A stretch of 41,041 bases of DNA, from assembly GCA_001804915.1 (NCBI GenBank), contig MHDI01000069.1, forward strand, positions 1 to 41,041, written 5' to 3'. The notes under the pieces were generated by a model. It ran no database searches. It was not told the DNA's origin and worked only from the letters and a program-made list of their open reading frames with translations. Every line of letters starts with the position of its first letter. The first letter of the stretch is position 1. The stretch comes from Nitrospinae bacterium RIFCSPHIGHO2_02_FULL_39_82. Its GTDB lineage: Bacteria > Nitrospinota > Nitrospinia > UBA9942. Shown piece after piece: positions 1 through 9,271 of the stretch. Made by a program: the position numbers and the translations under genes.

Positions 1-34
1 CCCTCCTCTTAATAATTAAAAGTTTGGGTATTAT

Positions 35-104
35 GACATGCTTAAATTAGGACATTTCTACTTTGCCAGAATAGGACATTATCATTTTGCTGTTACAGAA
101 AAAT
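35..104. mobile_element. Putative insertion-sequence terminus (partial), two direct motifs aGGACATTtCTACTTTGCC / aGGACATTATCATTTTGCT
   Basis: Two imperfect direct copies of GGACATT-N-TC/TA..TTTGC spaced ~23 bp, resembling terminal repeats of IS481/IS3-like elements; no transposase inside the window. Confidence 0.45.
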
Positions 105-1189
105 TTTTTCAGCAGACTGCATATCGTCTCAATTTCAGCTATTTCTAATTCGGGGAACATAGGCAGTGATATAACTTCTCTTGATGCTTTATAACTGTCA
201 GGAAACTCCGATTCTGAATACCCCAGATGTCTATATGCCTCCTGGGCAGGAAGCGGGACAGGATAATAAACGGCTGAGGATACACCATTTTCCGAGAGAA
301 ATCTGCTGCATTTATCCCTATTTTTCATCCTCACTGTATAGGCATGGTAGATATGGTCTCTCCCTTTACCATCCGGTAATCGGACAGGAAGCCCTTTTAA
401 GAGTTTATTATAAAGCAGTGCGTTTTTTCTCCTCTTTTCATTCCACCCATCAATCATCTTTAGTTTTATCCTCAAGATTGCAGCCTGAATTTCATCCAGC
501 CTGCTGTTATAGCCAATAAACTTATGAAAATATTTCTGGCTGCTGCCGTGATGCCTGAGCATCCTTACCTTATCGGCAATAACATCGTTATTTGTCACAA
601 TCATACCACCGTCTCCATATGCCCCGAGATTTTTTGACGGAAAAAAACTGAATGCCCCGATGTCCCCTATACTTCCAATCTTTTTACCGTTATATTCTGT
701 GCCAAATGACTGTGCCGCATCCTCAACAACCTTTAGGTTATAATTTCTTGCAACCTTTAAAATTTTACCCATATCGGCAGAACGTCCATACATATGAACA
801 GGGATTATAGCCTTTGTCTTTTTTGTTATCTTCCCTTCAATCTTTGCCGGGTCTATGTTGTAGGTGTTGATATCTATATCTGCAAAAACAGGTGTTGCCC
901 CACAGTATGTAATAGCCTCTGTAGTGGCTATAAAGGTGAAGGGGGTGGTGATAACCTCATCCCCATTACCAATGCCAATGGCAAGTAATGACAGATGAAG
1001 TGCATCCGTCCCTGATGCGACCCCTACTGCATGTTTAACCCCTGTATACTCGGCAATCTCTTTTTCTAAAGATGATACCTCATTGCCAAGTATAAACTGA
1101 CCGCTTGCAAGTACCCTTTTAATGGCACGGTCTATCTCTTTTTCAATTGCTGAATATTGCCTCTTCAAATCTACTAACAATATCTGCAT
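47..1189 (-). CDS. DegT/DnrJ/EryC1/StrS family PLP-dependent aminotransferase
   Basis: Motifs GVASGTDALHLSLLA, VEDAAQSFGTEYNGKKIGSIGDIGAFSFFPSKNLGAYGDGG, GYNSRLDEIQAAIL; start likely internal Met (MQILLVDLKRQY) behind a GGGAGG RBS. Confidence 0.93.
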   Translation of the reverse strand: MQILLVDLKRQYSAIEKEIDRAIKRVLASGQFILGNEVSSLEKEIAEYTGVKHAVGVASGTDALHLSLLAIGIGNGDEVITTPFTFIATTEAITYCGATPVFADIDINTYNIDPAKIEGKITKKTKAIIPVHMYGRSADMGKILKVARNYNLKVVEDAAQSFGTEYNGKKIGSIGDIGAFSFFPSKNLGAYGDGGMIVTNNDVIADKVRMLRHHGSSQKYFHKFIGYNSRLDEIQAAILRIKLKMIDGWNEKRRKNALLYNKLLKGLPVRLPDGKGRDHIYHAYTVRMKNRDKCSRFLSENGVSSAVYYPVPLPAQEAYRHLGYSESEFPDSYKASREVISLPMFPELEIAEIETICSLLKKFFCNSKMIMSYSGKVEMS

Positions 1190-1255
1190 CAATCCTCCCG
1201 TTCTAATCCTTGACAATACAATGTTTTTAAATTATCTTAAAGATTATAAATTTAG

Positions 1256-1336
1256 CCACGAATGAACACAAATTTCCACTAAAATCTTTTATTAGAATTA
1301 TTTTATTTCGTGCCTATTCGTGTAAATTAGTGGTTA
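1256..1336. repeat. Imperfect palindromic dispersed-type repeat (CCACGAATGAACACAAATT...ATTCGTGTAAATTAGTGGTTA)
   Basis: Left CCACGAATgAACACaAATTtCCACTAA resembles the reverse complement of the right end (TAACCACTAATTTACACGAATAGGCACGAA). Confidence 0.55.
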
Positions 1337-1346
1337 TTTTTTTATG

Positions 1347-1433
1347 GCCGGAGTGGTGGAACTGGAAGACGCGCGGGACTCAAAATCCCGTGAGGGCAAC
1401 CTCGTGAGGGTTCGACCCCCTCCTCCGGCACCA
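1347..1433 (+). tRNA. tRNA-Leu (anticodon CAA), CCA encoded
   Basis: Acceptor GCCGGAG/CTCCGGC-A-CCA; anticodon stem-loop CGGGA-CTCAAAA-TCCCG; long variable arm; TPSI arm GAGGG-TTCGACC-CCCTC. Confidence 0.96.
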
Positions 1434-1475
1434 ATAAATTTTAATTCATTAACTGATACTGAAAAATGTCATTTT

Positions 1476-2522
1476 TTAGTGTGAATTCATTAAATGTTTC
1501 TTCACCCCTGATGAATAACTTATAACCCCATTTGAATCCACTATAATCCCTTCTACATCCTTTAATCTCTCAATCAATGCCATACCCTTTTTCTTCCTCA
1601 TAACAAATACCGCAGTCGCAAGGGCATCTGCATCAACTGCAAGTGATGCAATTATTGTTACGCTCTGAACCCCCTCCACAGGCAATCCTGTAACCGGGTC
1701 TAATATATGGTGGTATCTCTTTCCACCAGAGATAAAATACTTTCTATAATCACCCGATGTTGCCACAGAGAGATTTTTTAATAAAATGGTATCCATAAGT
1801 TTATCCTTTTCTCTTGGATGCAAAACACCTATTTTCCATTGACCATTTTCACTCTCACCAATTGCCCTTATATCACCACCTGCATTAATTAAAACATCAT
1901 CTATTCCATTTTTATTAACCGCTTCAATTCCTTTATCTATTGCATATCCCTTTGCAATCCCCCCAAGGTCTAATTTTATACCCTTTTTCAGAAGGGATAC
2001 TGTATTTCCATTTACCGAGATGTTTTTATATCCAACACCTTTTATAGAGTCAACAAATTTATCCGTTTCAGGAATTTTACCTCCAGTTTCAAAATCATAC
2101 AGTTCTTCCACCCTTCCAATGGTTACATCAAAGGCACCATCAGATATCTCACTGTAATATAGAGATTTTTTAATAACCTCTATGACATCATTGTCTACCG
2201 TTACCTCTTCTGCTCCGGCTGCCCTGTTTATCCTCGATATGTCGCTATCTTCTTTAAAATTGCTCATCAGTCTGTCAACCCTCTCCATTGCAATAAAGGC
2301 ATCACCAATAGCCTTTCTGGCAAACCTTTCATTGTTATAAATAACGGTCACCTCCACCACCGTCCCCATGAGTATCCTTGTCTCGCTGAATCTCACCCTT
2401 TCATAACCTGCACTTACGGAGCCTCTAAATAAGAATATAATGGTAAGGGCAAATAATAGGTAAAGGATACGATAATTTTTTTCTATTATCTTAAGTTTGG
2501 GCATATCTTTTTCAATTATCAA
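1476..2522 (-). CDS. apbE: FAD:protein FMN transferase (ApbE family)
   Basis: MGTVVEVTVI, INAGGDIRAIGE, HHILDPVTGLPVEGVQSVTIIA, AVDADALATAVFVM motifs; N-terminal signal/TM. Confidence 0.92.
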   Translation of the reverse strand: MIIEKDMPKLKIIEKNYRILYLLFALTIIFLFRGSVSAGYERVRFSETRILMGTVVEVTVIYNNERFARKAIGDAFIAMERVDRLMSNFKEDSDISRINRAAGAEEVTVDNDVIEVIKKSLYYSEISDGAFDVTIGRVEELYDFETGGKIPETDKFVDSIKGVGYKNISVNGNTVSLLKKGIKLDLGGIAKGYAIDKGIEAVNKNGIDDVLINAGGDIRAIGESENGQWKIGVLHPREKDKLMDTILLKNLSVATSGDYRKYFISGGKRYHHILDPVTGLPVEGVQSVTIIASLAVDADALATAVFVMRKKKGMALIERLKDVEGIIVDSNGVISYSSGVKKHLMNSH

Positions 2523-2581
2523 TTATAGGATATTAATTGTCAATCGCCAACTTGCCGCCCCTGTAGTATAATTTCATTGGC

Positions 2582-5089
2582 ATGAAACATCTATTCAACA
2601 GGTCATCCTTTATATATATCGGAATATATCTGATTTCACTTTCTACTCTTTTATTTGAAATCTCATTAATGAGGGTCTTTTCTATCGCCCAGTGGTATCA
2701 CTTTGCATTTATGGTGGTGAGCATGGCACTCCTCGGCTATGGTGTAAGTGGTTCCTTTCTCATGCTCTTTCCATCTGTTCTGAAAAAAGATATCTATACT
2801 GTTTTATCATACTGCTCCATCTTTTTTGCCATATCTTCCCTTTTATCATACAGTATTACTAACACAATAGCCTTTGACCCTGTAAAGATTGCCTGGGACC
2901 CATTACAAATAGCCTATATATTCATCTATTATATCCTTCTCTCCATCCCTTTCTTCTTTTCAGGTATGACTATTTCAATAGCTATATCCCGATTGAGCGA
3001 GAGGGTGCACAGGATATATTTCTATGACCTTCTGGGTGCAGGGAGCGGGTGCATACTTGCCCTACTTATATCTTCTCTGTTTGGTGTATCCAATACAATT
3101 ACAATAGCATCAATATTAGGTATATCTGCATCGGCTATTTTCTATACCGCAAAGGAAAGGTATGGTTTCCCATACAGATTTTTCCTCATTGCCATCCCCT
3201 TATCAATTATTTTTCTCTTCCCGTCGTTTATGGAGATTACCATTTCCCCCTATAAAGGACTTCCTGTTTCACTACGCTACCCCGAGGCAGAGATTGTCAA
3301 AACCAGATGGGATTCCTTTTCAAGAATAGATGTGGTAAAAAGCGGGGCAGTTAAATTTGCCCCTGGTTTAAGCCTTAAATTTCAGGGAGAGTTGCCTGAA
3401 CAAATAGGAATTGCTATAGACGGAGGCACCCTTACTTCAATTACAAAATTCAACGGAGATAAGAAGGAACTCCTCTTTACAGATTATCTTCCATCGGCAA
3501 TCCCCTATTACCTTACAAAAACTGACGATATACTTATTTTTGACCCGCGGGGTGGATTAGAAATACTTTCGGCAATCTATCACGGAGGAAGACAGATTGA
3601 ATCTGTGGAATTTTATCCCCTCATTATTGATACAGTGAGAAAGGATTATGGGGCTTTTTCCGGAGGGATATACAGCAGAAAAAATGTAAGGGTAGCAGTT
3701 GGTGATACCAGGACTTTCATACGCCAATCACAGAATAGATATGACATCATCCAGATTACGCCCGGAGATATTCTATCAGCATCATCAACAGGGATATACG
3801 GATTAACTGAGGATTACAGGTTTACGGTTGAGGGTTTTAAAGATTATATTAAACACCTGAATGAAAATGGTGTCCTGACTATTACACTTTATCTTTTGCC
3901 TCCACCGAGATATGAATTACGAATCATCAGTACAGCCATAAAAGCCTTAGAGGAAATGGGAATCCAATCGCCTGACAGTCATATAGCAGTTATCAGGACA
4001 TGGGGAACAATTACAATTATTATAAAGAGAAACGGGCTGGATAGTGCCGATATTAACGGGATAAAGGATTTCTGCAGAGACAGACACTTTGATATTGACT
4101 ATTATTCAGGTATAGGCATGGAAGAGACAAATAGATACAACAGATTTCAGGAACCTCTCTATTTTAATCTGATATCAAAGATAATGAATAGTTCTGAAAG
4201 AGAAAGACTCTTTGAAGATTATGTATTCGATATAACACCTGTTACTGACAATAGACCTTTCTTTTATCACTTCTTTAAATGGGATACATTCCGCGAGGCT
4301 TACAATATATTTGGCAGGAAATGGCAGCCTTTTTTAGAAGGGGGATATCTAATTCCGGTAGTATTTATCCAGGCGTTGATTGTAAGCATCATATTTATAA
4401 TTTTACCTTTATTATTTTCTAAAGGCATTAAGACCATGCAATCTCCAATCCCTGAAAAAAAAGGCGGTGATAAGGGGTGGTTAACAGATATTTTCTTTTT
4501 GTTTTATTTTCTCCTGATAGGAATCGGTTTTATGTTTGTAGAAATAAGCATGATACAAAAGTTCATACTTTTTTTGGGGCATCCTGTCTATTCTATATCT
4601 ACAGTTTTATTCACGCTTTTAGTCTCTTCAGGTATGGGAAGTTATCTTTCTGGCAAATTATGGCAAGAAGAGAAATGGATAATAAATATCATGCTCTTAA
4701 TACTATGCAGCATGATAATTATATATGCCATTTTTTTACCTGATATATTCAATAATCCCGCCTTTGGTAAATGGAAAATTGCATGGCGGCAGTCCCTCTC
4801 ATTTATTCTCCTGTTTCCTCTGGGATTCTTTATGGGGATGCCATTTCCGGCAGGTATAAAACTCTTAGAAAAGCACAACAGCAGAATTATACCCTGGGCA
4901 TGGTGTGTAAATGGATGCTCCTCTGTGCTAAGTTCTGTTCTCGTAATCCTGATAGCACTGTCATTTGGATTTAAGGCTGCCCTCTTTTTATCTGCATTAG
5001 CATATGCAGGAGGACTTCTTATTTTCTTTTTGATTTTTCGAGGTCAATCATTTTTATATTTATTTTGTTTGTATTTTCTCTTTCTATAG
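2582..5089 (+). CDS. Polytopic membrane protein with central spermidine-synthase-like (methyltransferase-fold) domain
   Basis: 835 aa: N-terminal TM block, soluble Rossmann-like middle (ILIFDPRGGLEILSAIYHG...VAVGDTRTFIRQSQNRYDIIQIT), C-terminal TM block. Confidence 0.75.
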   Translation: MKHLFNRSSFIYIGIYLISLSTLLFEISLMRVFSIAQWYHFAFMVVSMALLGYGVSGSFLMLFPSVLKKDIYTVLSYCSIFFAISSLLSYSITNTIAFDPVKIAWDPLQIAYIFIYYILLSIPFFFSGMTISIAISRLSERVHRIYFYDLLGAGSGCILALLISSLFGVSNTITIASILGISASAIFYTAKERYGFPYRFFLIAIPLSIIFLFPSFMEITISPYKGLPVSLRYPEAEIVKTRWDSFSRIDVVKSGAVKFAPGLSLKFQGELPEQIGIAIDGGTLTSITKFNGDKKELLFTDYLPSAIPYYLTKTDDILIFDPRGGLEILSAIYHGGRQIESVEFYPLIIDTVRKDYGAFSGGIYSRKNVRVAVGDTRTFIRQSQNRYDIIQITPGDILSASSTGIYGLTEDYRFTVEGFKDYIKHLNENGVLTITLYLLPPPRYELRIISTAIKALEEMGIQSPDSHIAVIRTWGTITIIIKRNGLDSADINGIKDFCRDRHFDIDYYSGIGMEETNRYNRFQEPLYFNLISKIMNSSERERLFEDYVFDITPVTDNRPFFYHFFKWDTFREAYNIFGRKWQPFLEGGYLIPVVFIQALIVSIIFIILPLLFSKGIKTMQSPIPEKKGGDKGWLTDIFFLFYFLLIGIGFMFVEISMIQKFILFLGHPVYSISTVLFTLLVSSGMGSYLSGKLWQEEKWIINIMLLILCSMIIIYAIFLPDIFNNPAFGKWKIAWRQSLSFILLFPLGFFMGMPFPAGIKLLEKHNSRIIPWAWCVNGCSSVLSSVLVILIALSFGFKAALFLSALAYAGGLLIFFLIFRGQSFLYLFCLYFLFL

Positions 5090-6110
5090 CCCTTGAGATG
5101 GTGGACATATTCTGAACAATATCCTTTATTCTCATAGACTGCTCATAGATAACCTTTAGTTTCTTCTGGGCGTTTTTACTGAGCTTGCTGCCCTTATCCA
5201 TTAGTAGTTCTATATTACCCAATATCCCGGTCAGCGGATTATTTATCTCGTGTCTGGCAGTCCTTACAACCTGAAGCATCGCCTCCAATCTCTCCTTATT
5301 CACTGCTCTGTATTCATCTACCTTTCTGTTTGTAACATCTCTTATTATACCCTCAATTTTGTGTTTTTCTTCTGATTCATCCTTCCTTAAATTGTATGTC
5401 CCCTCAAGATAAAAAATAGAATTGTCAATTTTCTTTGCCCTGAATACAAAATTTCTTGCTGCACCTTCTTTGTAAAGAATATCCATCAATTTTTTTTTGT
5501 CATCTATATCCACAAAGGTATCTGTCATATCCTTACCTATCATATCTTCCGGAGATTCATAACCAAACATCCCGGCACCTGCCTTATTTATCCATGCAAT
5601 AATACTTTTTTCCATATCGTATTCACATACACCTTCCGGAAGGTTATCAAAAGCCATCCTGTTTTTTTTCACTAATTTTTCCAAATTTTCAGTATAACCC
5701 CTTATAACATCAATTTCTGTTATCAGCCCTGATATTTCATCGTTTAAGTTAACAACCACGAGACAGCTAACATCCTTATCTTTTATAATTTTAATAGCAT
5801 CGGAAATGGCGACATCATCATGTATCGTATGAACAGGTTCAGTTATAGTATCTCCAACCGTCAGGTTGGCTATATCAATATCTCCGGATAATATCCTTAT
5901 AATATCCCTTTCGCTTATTATACCTACAGGTATCTTTCCTTCCACTATTACTGCGCATTTGCTGTTACCCTCACCAATAATCCTCACAGCCTCTCTGAAT
6001 GAGGTGTTTTTTGAAAAGATGATGAATTTATCAGATATCAATGATTTTATTGTATCCACAATAGTAAATTCTATTCTGTCAAATGTATTCGGATGCCGAC
6101 GAAAGACCAT
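5019..6110 (-). CDS. CBS-pair + PAS + HisKA-like dimerisation domain protein lacking an HATPase domain
   Basis: CBS repeats (SKCAVIVEGKIPVGIISERDIIRIL; VSCLVVVNLNDEISGLITEIDVIRGY), PAS (AFDNLPEGVCEYDMEKSIIAWINKAGAGMFGYESPEDMIGKD), H-box RTARHEINNPLTGILGNIELLM; ORF stops soon after. Confidence 0.8.
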   Translation of the reverse strand: MVFRRHPNTFDRIEFTIVDTIKSLISDKFIIFSKNTSFREAVRIIGEGNSKCAVIVEGKIPVGIISERDIIRILSGDIDIANLTVGDTITEPVHTIHDDVAISDAIKIIKDKDVSCLVVVNLNDEISGLITEIDVIRGYTENLEKLVKKNRMAFDNLPEGVCEYDMEKSIIAWINKAGAGMFGYESPEDMIGKDMTDTFVDIDDKKKLMDILYKEGAARNFVFRAKKIDNSIFYLEGTYNLRKDESEEKHKIEGIIRDVTNRKVDEYRAVNKERLEAMLQVVRTARHEINNPLTGILGNIELLMDKGSKLSKNAQKKLKVIYEQSMRIKDIVQNMSTISRAIERENTNKINIKMIDLEKSKRK

Positions 6111-6113
6111 CTT

Positions 6114-6353
6114 TCATCTGTCACCTGAATTACTTAATCCCTTAATCCTGACTGACAATTCTTCAATCTCTTTTTTCATCTCACATTTTCTCTTCTCAAG
6201 CCTTTCAAGTATTTTTATTTTTATCTCTTCATTTGACATTGAAGTGGGCACCTTAAAATTTTCCAGCAGCCTGTAAAGTCTCTTGCTCTCTTCATTCAGC
6301 ACCTCAAGCCTTATGCTTATACATTCAAGTTCAGTCTGAATATCTTTAAGCAC
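6114..6353 (-). CDS. Small coiled-coil hypothetical protein
   Basis: 79 aa, charged/heptad-rich, packed exactly between queE stop (6354) and the CBS/PAS gene. Confidence 0.6.
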   Translation of the reverse strand: MLKDIQTELECISIRLEVLNEESKRLYRLLENFKVPTSMSNEEIKIKILERLEKRKCEMKKEIEELSVRIKGLSNSGDR

Positions 6354-7004
6354 CTAAACTCCCTTCATTCCCGCACACCATATATATTTATGGAGTTGAA
6401 GGTTTAAACGGACATTAAAATTATCCTTCAGTATCCATTCCGATAATTTCCCTGCAGTCAGCCTATCATAAGCAGGAGACATAAGGACAGGACACCTATC
6501 AGCAAGGGAATATTTTTCTATTATCCCCTTTGACCACTCATAGTCATCTTCATTGCATATAACAAATTTTATTTCATCATTTCTGGTCAGCACATTCAGA
6601 TTTTCCCAATTCATCTTCTCTGACATACCACTTTCAGGGCACTTTACATCCATGATTACCCTGACCCTTGACCCTTGACCCTTGACCCTTTCAATATTAA
6701 TACTTCCGTTTGTCTCAATTAATACATCCTTGCCGTTTTTGAGGAGGGCATTTAACAGAGGATATACTGCATCCTGAAGAAGCGGTTCGCCGCCTGTAAT
6801 TTCTACTAACCGACATCTATACCCTTCTATCCCGGATAACACCTCATCTATGGAAAATCTCTCTCCGCCATCATATGCGTATGTCGTATCGCAATAACTA
6901 CATCTCAGGTTGCAACCTGCAAGACGGATAAATACACAGGGAACCCCTGCCATGGTAGATTCCCCCTGAATACTTTTAAAAATTTCAGTTATCTGTAAGT
7001 GCAT
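6354..7004 (-). CDS. queE: 7-carboxy-7-deazaguanine synthase (radical SAM)
   Basis: EIFKSIQGESTMAGVPCVFIRLAGCNLRCSYCDTTYAY and EITGGEPLLQ motifs. Confidence 0.93.
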   Translation of the reverse strand: MHLQITEIFKSIQGESTMAGVPCVFIRLAGCNLRCSYCDTTYAYDGGERFSIDEVLSGIEGYRCRLVEITGGEPLLQDAVYPLLNALLKNGKDVLIETNGSINIERVKGQGSRVRVIMDVKCPESGMSEKMNWENLNVLTRNDEIKFVICNEDDYEWSKGIIEKYSLADRCPVLMSPAYDRLTAGKLSEWILKDNFNVRLNLQLHKYIWCAGMKGV

Positions 7005-8085
7005 TGTGATACCCTGTATATTTTTTTAAAAAATCTTTTCTCTTAATATAAACTTTTTCAAAACTATTGTCAAAGATAACTCCTCCTGGCTTAAGCTCAT
7101 TATCTGCAATAATATCCATACTCACAGCAAATTCAGATTCAAGCCTTTTTATGTTAACCCTTTTTTGACCTATAAAATTTGAAAGCTCAGTTGGTGAGGT
7201 AAGAAAAGAGACCCTATCTCTTTTTATATTGTTGACGATTATATACTTCATCAAATCATAGGCTATTTCAGATTCTACAAGTTGTCTTAATGCAGGATGA
7301 AATGGTCCATCTAAAATAGTGCCTTTTTCAATCAGGGATGGAGTAGGTTGGAGTCCTATACGGATTACCGGGATATTATTAGTCTCAAACTTCATGAGCA
7401 TGATTTTGCATACTCCTATTGCATCATAAAGGGTTAAAGGCTTAAAAGCCCCTTTTTGATATAAATCAGCCAGTCCTGTATCTTTTATAACAACTGCCGG
7501 ATATATCCGCACAAAATCAGGTTTTAATTTTATAACCTCATCAGCAGTATTTATAGAACTCTCAAAGGTATCCCCTGGTAGTCCGGGCATAATCTGAATT
7601 CCAACCTCAAATTTATGAGCCTTGAGTAATGAGGCGGTATTTCCCACATCATCCGATGAATGCCCCCTTTCTGATAATGATAAAACCCTATTATCCATTG
7701 ATTGAACACCAAGCTCGATAGTCTTTACTCCATATCTTTTTAAAAGGGCAAGATTTCCAGCAGATATACTGTCCGGTCTCGTAGAAAGCCTTATGCTGTC
7801 AACTACTCCATTCTTTAAATAATGAGATATGGAAGATAGAATTTCCTCCTGTTTCTCAAGAGGGATGGCAGTGAAAGACCCTCCATAGAAGGCAACCTGC
7901 CTATTTTTGAAAGCTGAAGGCTGATGGCTGATAGCTGATAGGGAAATCCATGTGTCAACAGTTTTTCTTATTGTTTCAATGTTTACTCCTTCAACCTCTC
8001 CAGCAATCTTTTTCTGATTGCAGAAGATGCATCGGTGCGGACAGCCTGAATAGGGGATGAAGACGGGGATTATATATTGTTTCAT
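6985..8085 (-). CDS. Radical SAM protein, Elp3-like
   Basis: IPYSGCPHRCIFCNQKKIAGE (CxxxCxxC), FYGGSFTAIP, ELGVQSMDNRVL, GIQIMPGLPGDT. Confidence 0.88.
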   Translation of the reverse strand: MKQYIIPVFIPYSGCPHRCIFCNQKKIAGEVEGVNIETIRKTVDTWISLSAISHQPSAFKNRQVAFYGGSFTAIPLEKQEEILSSISHYLKNGVVDSIRLSTRPDSISAGNLALLKRYGVKTIELGVQSMDNRVLSLSERGHSSDDVGNTASLLKAHKFEVGIQIMPGLPGDTFESSINTADEVIKLKPDFVRIYPAVVIKDTGLADLYQKGAFKPLTLYDAIGVCKIMLMKFETNNIPVIRIGLQPTPSLIEKGTILDGPFHPALRQLVESEIAYDLMKYIIVNNIKRDRVSFLTSPTELSNFIGQKRVNIKRLESEFAVSMDIIADNELKPGGVIFDNSFEKVYIKRKDFLKKYTGYHNALTDN

Positions 8086-8098
8086 GTCTTAATTCGCA

Positions 8099-9034
8099 TT
8101 ATACCATTCTGGTAGGATATGATTTCCCTTCCAGATGAGAGATATATTCTTCAGCAGATATAGCAGCAATTGCACCATCTCCAACTGCTGTCGCAACCTG
8201 TCTTAAAGGGGTATTACGGCAATCCCCGGCAGCAAAAACCCCCTTCATAGATGTCTCCATCCTGTCATTTGTAATTATGAATCCACCTTCATTTTTTTTG
8301 ACATCAATAAATCCTGTCTCGGGTGTAATACCTACAAAGACAAAAATCCCTTCTGCCTTTACTTCACTTTTTTTATTGGTCTGTATATTTCTAACAGAAA
8401 TCCTTTCTACTCCCATCTCTCCGCCTGAAATCTCATCTACCGCAGAATTCCACAGAAACTCTACTTTTGGATTTGAGAGGAGTTTTTCCTGCATAATCTT
8501 TTCTGCCCTGAGTCTATCTCTCCGATGCACAAGATATATTTTATTCACAATTTTTGAAAGATAGAGTGCCTCTTTTACTGCTGTATCCCCACCTCCCACA
8601 ACTACAATATCCCTGCCGCTGAAAAAAAGCCCATCACATGTAGCACAGTAGGATACACCTCTGCCTGTAAATTCATTTTCTCCCTTTATTCCAAGCTTTT
8701 TAGGCTGGGCGCCTGAGGCAATAATTACTGCTTTTGACTCAAAATCTTTTGAGTCTGTTTTTGTTATTTTTCTATCACCTGCATCAATAATACGCTCTAT
8801 TGTAGCTATTTCAGTTTTAAGTCCGAAATCTTTGGCATGGTTTTCAAATTTGCTCATAAGTTCTGAACCGCTGATACTCCTGTATCCTGGATAATTTTCA
8901 ATAACATCGCTCAAGGCTATCTGCCCACCTATACCAAGTTTTTCAATGAGGATTACATCCATTTTTGCCCTCAGGGCATAGATTGCAGCAGAAAGCCCTG
9001 CAGGCCCGCCTCCGATAATAATTAAATCTTGCAT
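8099..9034 (-). CDS. trxB: Thioredoxin-disulfide reductase
   Basis: GGGPAGLSAAIYA FAD motif, redox CATC (SYCATCDG), VVGGGDTAVKEAL, GVFAAGDCRNTPLRQVATAVGDGAIAA. Confidence 0.95.
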   Translation of the reverse strand: MQDLIIIGGGPAGLSAAIYALRAKMDVILIEKLGIGGQIALSDVIENYPGYRSISGSELMSKFENHAKDFGLKTEIATIERIIDAGDRKITKTDSKDFESKAVIIASGAQPKKLGIKGENEFTGRGVSYCATCDGLFFSGRDIVVVGGGDTAVKEALYLSKIVNKIYLVHRRDRLRAEKIMQEKLLSNPKVEFLWNSAVDEISGGEMGVERISVRNIQTNKKSEVKAEGIFVFVGITPETGFIDVKKNEGGFIITNDRMETSMKGVFAAGDCRNTPLRQVATAVGDGAIAAISAEEYISHLEGKSYPTRMV

Positions 9035-9187
9035 ATTAACCTCCAGTTTTGTGCTTGATAGGATTATCTAACAGAATTTTTTAAAATTCAAGAGATAATA
9101 ACCGCAAAATATGCTAAAATAGAGAAAATCTGATTTTAAACAGAGACACGGAAACACAGAAAAAAAAATAAAAATTTAATTATCCAT

Positions 9188-9251
9188 AGATTACGCAGAT
9201 TTTTTAAAAAATATTTCATTTTAATCTGCGGCAATCTGCGAAATCTGCGGG
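9188..9251. repeat. GATTACGCAGATT / AATCTGCG(GC)AATCTGCG imperfect palindromic repeat
   Basis: GATTACGCAGATTTTTT... followed by AATCTGCGGCAATCTGCGAAATCTGCGGG; same word family as elements at 20196 and 39332. Confidence 0.6.
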
Positions 9252-9271
9252 TATATAATTAAAAAAACAAA

